From Rhodocollybia butyracea (taxonomy: Eukaryota > Basidiomycota > Agaricomycetes > Agaricales > Omphalotaceae): a stretch of 64,000 bases of DNA. The notes below the pieces were generated by a model. The model searched no databases. It had not been told where the DNA came from and saw nothing but the letters and a program-made list of their open reading frames with translations. The position numbers and the translations under genes are program-made. Where the stretch lies: positions 62,001 to 126,000 of the forward strand of contig JADNRY010000109.1 in assembly GCA_015501585.1 (NCBI GenBank), written 5' to 3'. This document shows positions 10,344 to 23,100 of this stretch, one piece after another (the first letter of the stretch is position 1; each line of letters starts with the position of its first letter).

Positions 10344-12636
10344 CTACTGTACAGTACTGTACTCTACCGTGACTGACACTTGGGTTTGAATTTGGATATC
10401 GATTACATCTGGCGGTTTTAGATCTAGATATGGAATAAGAGGATCGACGTTCAAAACCTCTGTCATGATATCTATAAGATGGGGCGCATTAGTATTTGTG
10501 AAGAGAAGTTTAACATTGAGCACTTTTTATTTGAACCTCGTCGACTGCCGACGTTAGGTATATCTTTAGAGGCCGACCTGCTTTGTTGCATGAAAGATAC
10601 CGACCCATGATATATTGAAGCGCAGCGTTGACATCGTTTCCCCCAACATAATCGGGGAAGAGGTCTACTGGCAAGCCGGAATCGTGAGACATTTTCTGGG
10701 CAAACAAGTCTCCCCTGTTGAGAAAGAGTACCTAGTTACAGATTTGAACTAACAAGTCTTTAGTAAAGACATCGGAGTATCTTACCATGGGCACGTCAAT
10801 GAACCATCTCGAATTTAATATCGAATCAAATAACGTTAAAGATTCCGACATGCGGTTCTGGTTGTTAAGTCAAAATCGGTGGAAGATCATTCAGTACAAA
10901 ATCCTTACCACAGTCGGTTCTTCAAACAGCTCTTCCTCATATTCATCCAAGGATGCCACAAAAATAACCATTCCTGCATCCTTGAAGCAATTGACCCATT
11001 TTTTCCTCTCCGATCTCTGTCCACCAAAGTCAAGCAAAGTGAAGGATCCACTTCCTTCCATATCAAGGGGCACTGGATGGATGCCCGTAGTCATTATATA
11101 GCATTGAATTATATCCGCATCGGATGGTAGATAATCTTTTGTCAGTATTCGAGGCAAGGTGTCCAAAAAGTACTCGGCCTTTCTGAGAATCTGATACCGG
11201 CGGCTGAGAAGATACTGGCAATTATTCTCAATTGACTTGAGACCAACTGTAGACATCCATTTAGGCGTTTGCTGGGATTGTCATGATTTTAGTACAGACA
11301 TAGAAGATTAAGGATGGAATACTTACAAGTATGAGGTTGTAATGTTCTTCATTCCACCCCGCCTCTATAGCTGCACTAGCAAGGCGTCCAAGAGCATCGA
11401 AGATATTATCTATGATGGGCTCTATATATTCGGCGCGTTCGCTATCACTGTAATGACTTCCATGAACGGATGCTTTTTTCATTTGTTTCATCAAGGTGGT
11501 CTGCAGATCGATTCATTTCGTCCACGTTTTGTAAAAAGGATACATAGTGCAAGAGATACCTTTCCCGATTCTCCAGGACCTAACAGTAGTACGTTCGGTG
11601 GCGTCTGCCAATTTCTTTCCGAAAAGTGTTTCCGTAATTGAGATATTTTAGAGTGTGTAGAAGACCCTGCCAATGTCCGCAGAGACGGGAGGTCCAAGCC
11701 GCAGTGGTGGGTCCGGGCTTCAAGTCGCTGAGTAGTCCTCTCAGCTGGGAAATGGCCATAGCATCGTCCACAGGATCGAGATGTTCTAATAAAGCTTGTC
11801 GTAGAAGGCGCGCTGGAAGTAGATGTATTGACCAAGGGTGGTTAAACTCCAGACTACTTGTATGAGTTTCAGTGAGAAAGAAGGGGATGTCGAGCTGCGT
11901 CATCGATCTGGAGAATGCTGGACCTTTACTCAAAGAGATTGTTAATCCTAGAAATAACAAGAATGCGATGTAAAGATCGGATTCGAACGTGGGACCTGTC
12001 TTATAGCGCAAATTTGCCTTATAAGCATCCAAGCCTGCTTTATAGTATGTTTCCAGTCTTGTTCTATCATCTCCGTAAGAGCTTGTAGTGCTATATAGTT
12101 CATTTAGGTCCGGCTTTGCTCGAAGGTCTTGACTGATACCATACATACCTTGGGTCACGGAAACACAATATCATTGATTTCAAAAGATCGTAAGACTCAG
12201 ATATGGGCCAGTTGGCGATAGCAGCCGCAAGATCCTGGAAGTCCATTCCTCCAACTATGCTCATAATCATCCGGAATGCTCGAGTTCGGATTGAAAGGCT
12301 GTATATAATTCTGTTTTGGCACTGGTTCAATTGGGAATAAGAGTATGGACGATAGAAGGCGCACCGAGCTAACTCTAGCAAGTCGCTGTAAAGAGATTTG
12401 ACATCGCTGGAATCTGTCGCAGTGTCCTTTTGGTCAAGTGAGTTAGCCTCAAGCTGAGATAACCTCCGCCGTATGATGATAGCATCGACCTGGTTCACTA
12501 CAGCAGATCCTACCCGCTTTATGGCTTTTCCAGAGAGAGAACCGAGTCCAGGAATGGTCGAGGCAGATGTAAAGGTTCCTGTGCTAGTAAAGACGCTACT
12601 GGTGTCAGACGAGCCGGCATAGATAGATTCGCTCAT
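10344..12636 (-). CDS. Divergent G-protein alpha subunit (copy 2), reading frame broken before the P-loop
   Basis: Paralogue of 3210-5572 with the same unusual architecture and matching intron positions: MSESIYAGSS start, [26 protein letters not shown]-loop GPGESGK | TTLMKQM (intron 11501-11559), switch [18 protein letters not shown], and a non-canonical C-terminal end after PLIPYLDLKPPDV. The introns ending ACTATATAG (near 12091) and CATCTTATAG (near 10481) mirror copy 1. Between LKPGP and THSKISQL (about 11660-11735) the frame must change. Copy 2 is 26 nt longer than copy 1 there, and the only GT-AG pair that repairs the frame would be a 20-nt intron, which is implausibly short. So this is either a pseudogene or a base missing in a G/C run. 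The Arg finger is also Tyr here, and the residue before TTGI is Met. Confidence 0.72.
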
Positions 12637-13026
12637 CGTGGTTGAAGCTTTGAAGCTGAAGCCCAACGACTATCGACATATTTAACTTATAAGGATAATA
12701 AGGGGCACAGTAGGACACAGCCTTTGTACTATCAATCAGAAATTGGGAGGTACTAAGTATGCACAGCGATGTTTGCGTTTAACCATGCTCAGATGCTGTA
12801 CAATCTACTCAAATATATTTAAAAGATTTGTAAGTTTCGCAGGTATTCACTGCGTATGTCCTCGCATACATATTTGACACCTCTATTTTCCACAGGAGTT
12901 ACTGATTTGTCTCACAACCACTGATACATAGAGTCCATCAGCACAAGAATCCCTGATTTCACTGAATCAAACAAGTAACTAACACGGAGGCGTCGTTCAC
13001 CACTGGCACAGTGTCAACGGCCCATC

Positions 13027-13236
13027 TCAGTTTTTCATGGCCCGGGTCCGTACATCTGTTCCACTCTTCATCGTAAACTTCAAGATTGGTAACCCGTCCT
13101 CTTCGCTTTCAAAAGCTGCGTGGCCAATTGGTATTGTTCCATCTTTCGCTTAGGTAGACAAACACTAACGCGTAATAAGTTTACCTTGATTTTCCACCAC
13201 GCCGGATGGAGGAGTCTTTATCTGCAAGTAATTCAT
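13027..13236 (-). CDS. Possible small two-exon protein, function unknown
   Basis: A 17-residue exon starting MNYLQIKTPPSGVVENQ and a 40-residue exon (AKDGTIPIGHAAFESEEDG..., ending RTRAMKN) join in frame across a 36-nt GT-AG interval at 13149-13184. The composition looks protein-like and the intron has a CTAAC-like branch motif. The intron is shorter than others here and I recognise no family, so this may be a gene remnant. Nothing else coding is visible between 12637 and 14151. Confidence 0.22.
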
Positions 13237-14074
13237 AAATGTTCCGATTTCGGGTCGGAGAACGGAAAACAGAAACGCAGGGTGCATATGATGGACTGAT
13301 TTTTACAAGGCACAGAACGCCGATTCGTCCAACCTATACATCAAGGCCAAGGGCTGCGGTGGTGTGAGAGGTGACCTTAAACATTAGGTGGGACGCTCGC
13401 TAATTGACGAGAACATAGACCGTAAGATCAGAGGACAGTGAAATTCTAAGGGCGAGAACGGGTATTGATGTTATCTGAACAGTGACAGCAGATTGAACAT
13501 GGTGGCCACGAGTACAACATGAGGGCAACGACAGTGGGAGAGTTGTTCCATGGGGTTGAAATCGTAGTGGGCACAGCTGTGATTGCTAGTGACTAGTGAA
13601 TACCCAGAAAAAAGTGTTTCTTGGGGAACACCTTTGCTTTGAGGCGCCTCATTTCGGGCTGGATTTTATAGGTAACATGATATGATCATTGTTTCAGGAT
13701 ACCATCGTTACAACTTGAAGTCGAGAACATTGCTCTGGGGCAGAGGGGTCTGCTTTAGGCCTACTCTGGGGCTTATTTGAATCAGCACAGCAAAATGCTT
13801 TTTGGTCTAGAATACTCGGGTCCTAAAGCAACCTAAGGCATGTTAACTGGGGAAATGCGTGTCCCAGAGACCAGTTCGTCACTCCAGTAAATCAGAACAG
13901 TATTCAAGCAATATAAAAGCAGCAATGACTGAGTGAGATAACAATTAGAACTTGTGCGAGACGGTGGGGTTGTTGACCAATCCCTCAAGTTGGTCGTTTT
14001 GATTATATAGCCAGCGGTCCGATCGGGGTCATGTGACTCGTATTGGGGACACATTTTTTAAAGCTTCCCCAGCC

Positions 14075-14093
14075 CATTGGGGTTACATAAATA
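14075..14093 (+). promoter_or_regulatory. Possible core promoter of the fatty acid synthase gene
   Basis: An inverted CCAAT box (ATTGG, 14075-14079) and a TATA-like CATAAATA (14086-14093) lie about 60-75 nt upstream of the fatty acid synthase ATG at 14152. Position fits, but both motifs are short. Confidence 0.3.
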
Positions 14094-14151
14094 GGAAGAC
14101 AAATTCTGTTCCTTCCAACTCCATTATTCGAGCATCCGTTTCTGTTCAACG

Positions 14152-17100
14152 ATGGCGACGCCAACTGCGAACGGCTCTTGCTCATCGTCCATTATGATGC
14201 GACCTATCATTGTTGCATTAGGAAAAACTAGAGTGCGTCCAGTGGAAATTTTACTTTTGCAGCGGTTCTAATTGCTTTCCAGGTCTCGATACCCGTTTCT
14301 ACAAAATCAGACGAGTGGATTTCTGCAGAAATCCTTAGAGAAGAATTCATCCATGAACAGTCGCTCATAGACGCAGTAGATAACACTGCTGAACTCGAAA
14401 ACCAGGCAGAAGCAACCGTAGAGCTTGCTGCCCGATTCCTAGGCTTTGTTGCCTTGAAGGTCCACGAAAAATCCGAGTCCACAGCGGCCAGAACCGCTTT
14501 GCTTTTGAACGTATTCCACTTCTTTACCACATCATACCTGTCCAGCAAAGATATCCATTCTCTCGCCTCTGCCTACGACACAGAGGTCCGAAAAGTCGTT
14601 CTTACTTCTTTTTTCCGAGCTTCTTCTGTTCTTTCAGAGCAGAAAGTTGCCGAGATTCCTACAGGACTAAAGTCCACCCTGTTTGCGGCTGCTGCATCCG
14701 GTGATGCAGAGATATATGCGCTCTTCGGAGGTCAAGGGACTAACGAAGTCTACCTCGACGAATTACAGTTTCTCTATGACGTGTACAACCCTTTCGTCGC
14801 GCCTTTCGTTTCCGCAATGTCGGAAATCCTCGTTTCTTTGACGGAGGAGAAACATAACTCTTCTTTCTACACACATGGCCTCGACGTTGCTTCTTGGCTT
14901 TCAGGCGGTAAGCCTCGTCCCCCGGTCTCCTACGTTGCCTCTGTTCCCGTGTCCTTCCCCCTCATCGGATTAACGCAACTCGTGCAATATTTGATTGTAT
15001 GCAAAGTTACTGGTCTCACTCCTGGTGAGCTTTCAGACCGCATTGCTGGTTCTACCGGCCACTCTCAAGGTATCGTGTCTGCCGTCGCTGCTGCGGCCTC
15101 TTCTTCTTTCGAGTCCTTTACCCAGAATGCAACCAAGGCCATCCGATGGCTTTTCTTTTGTGGTTTCCGTGGTCAGGAGGCATTCCCTGTCGTTTTCTCT
15201 TGAACCCAGCATAATTCAGGATTCTATTGATGGTGGCGAAGGTACACCTAGTCCCATGTTGTCTATCACCGGTCTTTCTTTGACCGAACTCGAGCCTCAT
15301 CTCCTCAAAACCAACAAGCATCTCGCCGCCAACTCCCAGCTTCACGTCACCCTTCATAATGGTCCTCGTGCGTTGGTCGTCACGGGGCCCTCGCGTGCTT
15401 TGCATGGCCTCGTTGTCAATCTGAGGAAGATTCGTGCTCCTAGCGGAGCTGATCAAAGCAAGACCGCGTTTTCACAGCGTAAACCCGTGTTTTCTGTTCG
15501 TTTCTTGGTGGTTGGTGTTCCCTTCCACAGTGTTTATCTTGAGAATGCTACAGAGAAGTTGTTGAAGGAGGATTTGAAAGGGGAGGAACTTTGGCAACCT
15601 AAGGACATGAGGATTCCCGTATACCATACTGAAAACGGTATGACTATCGCTATCTATCTCGTTTCTATATACTAACATTCTTGCAGGTGATGATTTGCGA
15701 TCATCCAAGACTTCCGTTACTCGTGCTCTTTGCAGCCAGATATTTACCTCGCCTATCCACTGGACCAAGGCTACGAATTTCCCCAAGTCTGCTACGCACG
15801 CGCTGGATTTCGGTCCCGGTGGCCTTAGTGGTATCGGTCCCCTCACCGCGAGGAACTTCGATGGGAGAGGTGTACGCGTCATCGTTATCGGCGAACGTGG
15901 CAAGGGTGATGCTGAGTTATACAGCTCTAATGTGATCAAACGGGAGGACAATTGGGGTGAAAAGTACGCTCCGCGTCTCGTGAAGAACAAGTGAGTATTT
16001 TTCGTTTTTTTCAATTTTGGCTGTTTACTTACGTCTTGTTGCAGGGATGGAACGATTCATCTTGATACCCCCTTCTCGCGTCTTTTGGGCAAGCCTCCGA
16101 TCATGGTCCCAGGTATGACCCCTTCTACCGTTCAGGCCGGGTTCGTGAGTGCTATTCTTGCGGCCGGTTATCACGTCGAATTGGCCGGAGGTGGCCATTA
16201 CAACGCCAACGCCCTTCGGTCGAGAGTTATGGAAGTTCAGTCGAAGATCCCTCAGGGTACAGGAATCTCGCTCAACTCGATCTATATCAACCCCGCGCAG
16301 TTTGGCTTCCAGTTCCCTCTTTGGCAGGAGATGAGGAAGGAAGGTTTCCCCATCGAAGGTTTCTGTATTGGTGCTGGTGTTCCTAGTACTGAAAAAGCCG
16401 TGGAAATCATTGGGGGTCTCAAATCCGCTGGTATCAAACATCTCGCCCTAAAGCCTGGCTCCGTCGATGGTATTCGCCAGGTCATCAACATCGCCGCTGC
16501 TAATCCTGACTTCCCTATCATCATGCAATGGACTGGTGGCCGTGCCGGAGGCCATCACTCATACGAGGACTTCCATCAGCCCGTTCTCTCCACTTACCGT
16601 GCTATCCGCAAACAGGAAAACCTCATCCTTGTTGGCGGCTCTGGTTTCGGTGCTGCTGAAGATGTTTGGCCTTACCTCACCGGAGAGTGGTCCTCCGCTT
16701 ACGAAGTTCAGCCAATGCCTTTCGACGGTTTCCTTTTCGGAAGTCGTGTCATGGTTGCCAAGGAGGCTCACACGAGTTCTTCCGTGAAAGATCTCCTCGT
16801 CGCTTGCTCTGGTGTAGAGGATCAGCAGTGGGAAGGGACCTACTCCAAGCCCACTGGTGGTATCCTTACCGTTCGTTCCGAGCTTGGAGAGCCTATTCAC
16901 AAGGTCGCCACGCGTGCCGTCAAGCTCTGGAAAGAGTTCGATGAGACTGTTTTCAAATTGCCAAAGGAGAAGCGTGCTGCCTGGTTGTTAGAGCACCGCG
17001 ACGAAGTTATCGACAAGTTGAACCGCGATTTCAGCAAGCCTTGGTTCGGTTGGAAGAAGAACGGCGAGCCGGCAGAGTTGCGCGATATGACCTACGAGGA

Positions 17101-20100
17101 GACGGTTTTGCGTATGATCCGTTTGATGTATGTTGCGCACGAGAGTCGTTGGGTCGATATTACCCTTCGTAATCTTACCGGTGACTGGATGAGGAGAATT
17201 GAGGAAAGGTTCGCTGGTGTCAATGGTTCCGCCAACAAATCTTCGGTCTTGCAATCATATAACTCCCTCAATGATCCTCTCCCTTGCGCCGAAGCCTTCT
17301 TCAAGGCCTACCCTCTCGCCACCGAGCAACTTCTTTCTGCTGATGATTCCGGCTTCTTTTTAGCCATCTCCCAACGACGTGGTCAGAAGCCCGTCCCTTT
17401 CATTCCAGTCCTTGATGCAACATTCGAGGTCTGGTTCAAGAAGGTAATTTTCCGTCCTTTCTTTTGTCGTCTTTTTTTCTTACGCCTTCTTACGCCTCCT
17501 TAGGACTCCTTGTGGGCTGCGGAGGACATTGAAGCTGTCTTTGACCAGGACCCTCAGCGTGTCTGTATTCTCCAGGGTCCTGTTGCCGTCAAGCATTCAT
17601 TCATCAAGGATGAACCCATCAAGGACATGCTTGGAAATATCAATTCCTCGCTTATCAGCAAAGTCCTACAGAAACACTATTCTGGCGATGCTTCCACTGT
17701 CCCTGCTATCGAATATCTTGCTTCCCCTCCTCGCGCCGTTGAGGATATCTCTGGTGTCCAAGTCACCAGATCCAACAAAGAGATCATTTACCAGTTCGGT
17801 AAATCTCTTCCTTCCAATGATTCTTGGCTCGCTACGTTCGCAGGTTCCGAATTGAACTGGATGCACGCTCTTATTGGCTCTCCGAGTATCGTTCAAGGAT
17901 CTTCCTATGTCAGTAACCCTATCCGACGCTTGTTCTTCCCCCGCGTAAACGAAAAGGTCGTCGTGAAGCTTTCCAACGGTCTTCCAACTTCAGTTGTGGC
18001 TTACGGAGGTGCTCGTTCTTACGGCCCGCACGATCCATCTTTCAAAGCAGCAGAGGTTGCTTACAACGCCTCCACCAAGTTGATCGATGTGACTATCTAT
18101 GAAGAGCGGCGTCAGGTGTCTGTTCCGCTTGCTTTGCAGTTCGAGTATAAGCCTTCGATGGGATTCGCTCCTATTCACGAAGTCGTTACCGGGAGGAACA
18201 CTCGCATCAAGGCCTTTTACTGGAAGTTGTGGTACGGTGATGACCAGTCTCTCCCAGAGCTGGACATCCACGATACATTCACTGGTCCTGAAGTCACTCT
18301 GCGGACTGAGGATATCGAGCAGTTCTGTTCCATAGTGGGTAACAACGAGGAATCTTTCAAGTCTGTCCGGGCTGATAAAGTCAACGCTCCTATGGACTTC
18401 GCTATCGTTGCTGGCTGGCAGGTGAGTATTGTGCCTTCCTTTCCTTCTTGTTTGTACTTATCTCTTTTCTCCAGGCCATCATTAAGTCGATCTTCCCTAC
18501 ATCTATCGATGGGGATTTACTCAAGCTCGTCCATCTCTCGAATAGCTTCCGGATGGTCCAAGGTGCTCGCCCTTTCCAGGCCGGCGATGTCTGTCGCTCC
18601 GAAGCCAAGATTGTCTCTGTTGTGAACAGCGCTCCTGGAAAGGTGGTAAAGGTCAAAGGCCACGTCTATCGTGACGGAAAGGCTGTTGTTGAGGTTGTGT
18701 CTGCTTTCCTTTACCGCGGTGTCTTCACCGACTACCAGAACACCTTCGAGACAACCGAAGAGCCGGATTATATCGTTACTCTTGCAAATGATGCCGACGT
18801 AGGTGTTCTTCAGTCCAAAGAGTGGTTCGACTGGGAAGACGAATCTAGGGCGCTTACTCATGGACTTCCTCTTATTTTCCGCGTTCAGTCTGAGGTTTCA
18901 TTCAAAGACCGTACATCCTTCCGCGAGCTTACTGTTTCCGGGGAAATATTCATTCGTGACCAGCTGAAGAATCTCCACAAGGTTGGATGCGTTGACTTCC
19001 AGGCTGATGATGCCCACGGCAACCCTGTTCTCTCCTATCTTCAGAGGCACGGCACACCTGAAGGACAGACGGTACCTCTCGCCAACGAAGGTTACAAACT
19101 CACCACCGAGGGCACAACTTCATTCTTCTCTCCTCTTACCAATGAGCCCTACTCTGGTGTTTCGGGCGATTTCAACCCGATTCATATCAATCCCTACTTC
19201 TCTTGTTACGCCGGCCTCCCCGGAACAATTACGCACGGGTTATGGTCTAGTGCTGCTACTCGTCGATATGTCGAAAATGTTGTGGCGAAGGGTCATCCAG
19301 ACCGGGTCCTCGCGTAAGTTTCTCACATGTCCCTCTTACCATCGCATACTAACTGATGAATAGCTATGATGTCTCTTTCGTTGGTATGGTCCTCCCGGGT
19401 GAGGAACTTACCGTTCATATTCGCCACGTCGGCATGCGCAACGGAAACATCGTCGTGAAGATCGAAACCGTGAATGCTCTTGGAGAGAAAGTTTTGGAGG
19501 GATCCGCCGAGGTCTCTCAGCCAACAACTGCCTATGTCTTCACTGGGCAAGGATCACAGGAACCTAGCATGGGCATGGACCTTTACAACTCTTCCCCTGC
19601 TGCTCGTGCTGTTTGGGATGGTGCAGATGAACATTTGCGCGCTGTTTATGGGTTCTCGATCCTCGAAATCGTCAAGAACAACCCGAAAGAGAAGACTGTT
19701 CACTTTGGCGGTATTAAAGGGCAAGCAATTCGTCAGCGATACATGGATATGTCCTACGATACCACTGACAAGGATGGTACCATCAAAACTCTTCCTCTCT
19801 TCGCCGACATCGATATTCGGACTCCGAAGTATACGTTCAGTCATCCAAATGGTCTTTTGTTCGCAACTCAATTTGCTCAAATTGCCCTCGTCGTCACCGA
19901 AAAAGCGGCATTTGAGGACATGCGCTCGAAAGGCTTTGTTCAGAATGAGTGTGCTTTCGCTGGTCACTCTCTTGGTGAATACTCTGCATTAGCCTCGATT
20001 GCCGATGTTCTAGCGATTTCCGCTCTCGTGGATGTTGTTTTCTACCGTGGTATTACCATGCAGAGAGCCGTTGAGCGTGACTCGGAAAACCGTTCCAACT

Positions 20101-23100
20101 ATGCTATGTGTGCTGTTAATCCTAGCCGTATCTCGAAGAGCTTCAGTGATGCTGCTCTTAGAGAAGTAGTTGACACGATTTCAATGCTTACTGGTTCTCT
20201 TTTGGAAATTGTGAACTACAATGTTGAAGTACGTTTTGTCGTCGCTTCGTACCACAGTCGTTTCTCAGCGTGTTTCTTTTACAGGGTCAGCAATATGTCT
20301 GTGCTGGAGAGCTTGTTGCACTTCAGACGATGACCAATGTTCTCAACTACCTCAAGCTTCAGAAGATTGATATTGAGAAGGTATGTCCTGAGAAGAGTTC
20401 GCTGAATGCACACTAAACTTTTCCACAGTTGACTGAGACCTTCTCCGTTGAGAAGGTGAAGGAAATGCTCGGCGACATTGTCAAGGAGTGCCACGGTCGC
20501 GCGCTGGATCAGCAGAAGGAACAGGGTCATATCACATTGGACCGGGGCTTCGCTACGATCCCTCTTCCTGGAATCGACGTGCCCTTCCACTCAAGATACC
20601 TCTGGGCTGGAGTTATGCCTTTCCGAACTTGTAAGTTTCATCTGCAAATATACTGCTTTCGTTGCTCATTATGTTTGATTAGACCTTTCCAAGAAAATTG
20701 ATCCAACGCATATCAACCCCGATGTTCTGATCGGCAAATATATTCCCAACCTCATCGCTAAACCGTTCGAAGTCTCCCGGGAGTATGCCCAGATCATCTA
20801 CGACCAAACTTCGTCCCCTCGTCTCGACAAAGTCCTTAAGAAGTGGGATGAAGAAGCATGGGGTTCGGCTTCGCAACGTCAGACCCTCGCGTATATCATT
20901 CTTGTTGAGCTCCTGGCATACCAGTTTGCGTCTCCCGTCCGCTGGATCCAGACACAGGATCTTCTCTTCTCTCGATTCAAGTTTGAAAGGCTCATTGAGC
21001 TCGGTCCTTCGCCCACTCTTACCGGAATGGCAACTCGTACGCTCAAGGCCAAGTACGAGACGCAAGATGACTGCGCCTCGCTCACTCGTGAAATTCTTTG
21101 CCACGCGAAACATTCGAAAGAGATCTATTACTTGTTCGAGGATGAGGCTACTAGTGAGGCTGCACCTGAGGTTGCTCCAGAACCCGCCGCCTCCGTTGCT
21201 GCTCCCGCTGCTGCCTCTCCAGCCCCCGTTGCGGTTTCTGTCGCTCCTGCTGGCCCAGCCGCTAGCATCGAAGACGTCCCTGTCAAATCTACGGAAATCC
21301 TTCTCGTTATCGTCGCCCAGAAGCTCAAGAAGCAGATTGGTGAAATCTCGACGTCGAAATCTATCAAGGATCTTGTTGGTGGAAAGTCAACCCTCCAGAA
21401 CGAAATCTTGGGTGACCTGCAACAGGAGTTCTCGTCCGCTCCGGAGAAAGGTGAAGAATTGCCGCTTGATGAGCTTGGACCTGCCTTAGGCACTGGTCAT
21501 AGTGGAGCCCTCGGAAAGTACACTACCGGCCTTATTTCGCGTTTGATCGGTGCCAAATTACCTGGTGGTTTCAATTCCTCTGCTGTAAAGGCGCACTTGT
21601 CGAAGACTTGGGGTATTGGCCCTCAACGAGCAGATGGTGTACTACTTCTTGGTACCACTATGGAACCCGCTAAACGTCTCGCATCGGAGGCGGAGGCGAA
21701 GGCTTGGTTGGACGGAGTAGTCACGATATACGCACAGCGTTCTGGCATCTCTCTTGCGGCACCTGGCGCTGCTGGAGGTGGAGGTGGCAACGGAGGAGGA
21801 GGAGCCGTTATCAACAGCGAAGAATTCACCAAGTTCCAAGCAGAACAGGAGCGTTTCGCTGCCCAACACATCGAACTTTATATGCGATACCTCAAACGTG
21901 ATTCCCGTTCTGGTGAGATTGCGTTCGATACCGAGAAGGCAAACTCGGCGACTCTACAGGCCAGGTTGGATAGTATCGCGAAGGAGCACGGTGACCTTTA
22001 CATCGATGGAATACAGCCTGTTTTCGATCCCGCGAAGGCTCGTCACTTCGATTCTTCTTGGAACTGGGTCCGTCAGGATGCGTTGATGATGTTCTATGAC
22101 ATTATTTTCGGTCGTCTTACTACTGTCGACCGTGAGATCACCGCTCGTTGCATCCATCTTCTCAACCGTGCCGATCCCGAGATGCTGGCCTTCATGCAAT
22201 ATAACATCGACCACTGTGATCCGAGCAAAGGAGATACTTACAAGCTCGCGAAAGAATTCGGTCAGCAACTCATCGATAACACACGCCAAGTTCTCGGACA
22301 ACCGCCTGTCTATAAAGATGGTATGTTCGTTTTTCTCTGATTTTTCGTTCTTAACGTCGTCGTGTTAGTCACTTTCCCGACTGCCCCGCACACGGAAGTC
22401 ACTAGCAAGGGTGATGTTGTGTACAGCGAAGTCATGCGTGAGAATGTCCGGAAGCTCGAGGCTTATGTCGAGGAGATGGCTCGCAGCGATACGGTTTCTG
22501 GCTCCGTCAATATACAAAAGGTCCAGGACGATGTTTTAAAGCTGTGGACAATTGTAAAAGCACAGCCCGAGATTAGCCAGGACCAGAAGAACCGCATCAA
22601 ATCCCTCTATGAGGGCGTTGTGCGTTCTTTGAGAGCCAAGGGTCCTGAACCTCGTCCTGCTCGCACCCCTCGAAGCCGCCGATCTTCTTCACAGTTCCTC
22701 CGTCCTCAGGTATCTGGCATCACATCTGTGTCCGCTGATAAAGTGCCCCTTCTGCACTTGAAGAGGAAAGTTGGTACGACCTGGGAGTACAGCAGTAACC
22801 TTACCAGTGTCTATCTCGACATCCTTCACGAAATCGCTACTGCTGGCACGACATTCAAGGACAAGAATGCATTGCTCACTGGTGTTGGCAAAGGGTCTAT
22901 AGGTGTCGAGGTTGTCAAGGGCCTGCTTTCTGGTGGTGCTCACGTCGTCATCACCACATCTCGCTACAACCGCTCGACTGTCGAATATTATCAGTCCATC
23001 TTCCAGACGTGCGGTAGTCGTGGATCTGCTCTCACTGTTGTGCCTTTTAACCAGGGATCTAAGCAGGACGTTGAGGCCCTTGTGGACTATATCTATTCCT

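Noticed and set aside
20429..20701. Separate ORF starting at 20429 in the synthase
   Set aside because: It begins with TTG at an exon border and is exon 9 of the fatty acid synthase, followed by intron read-through.
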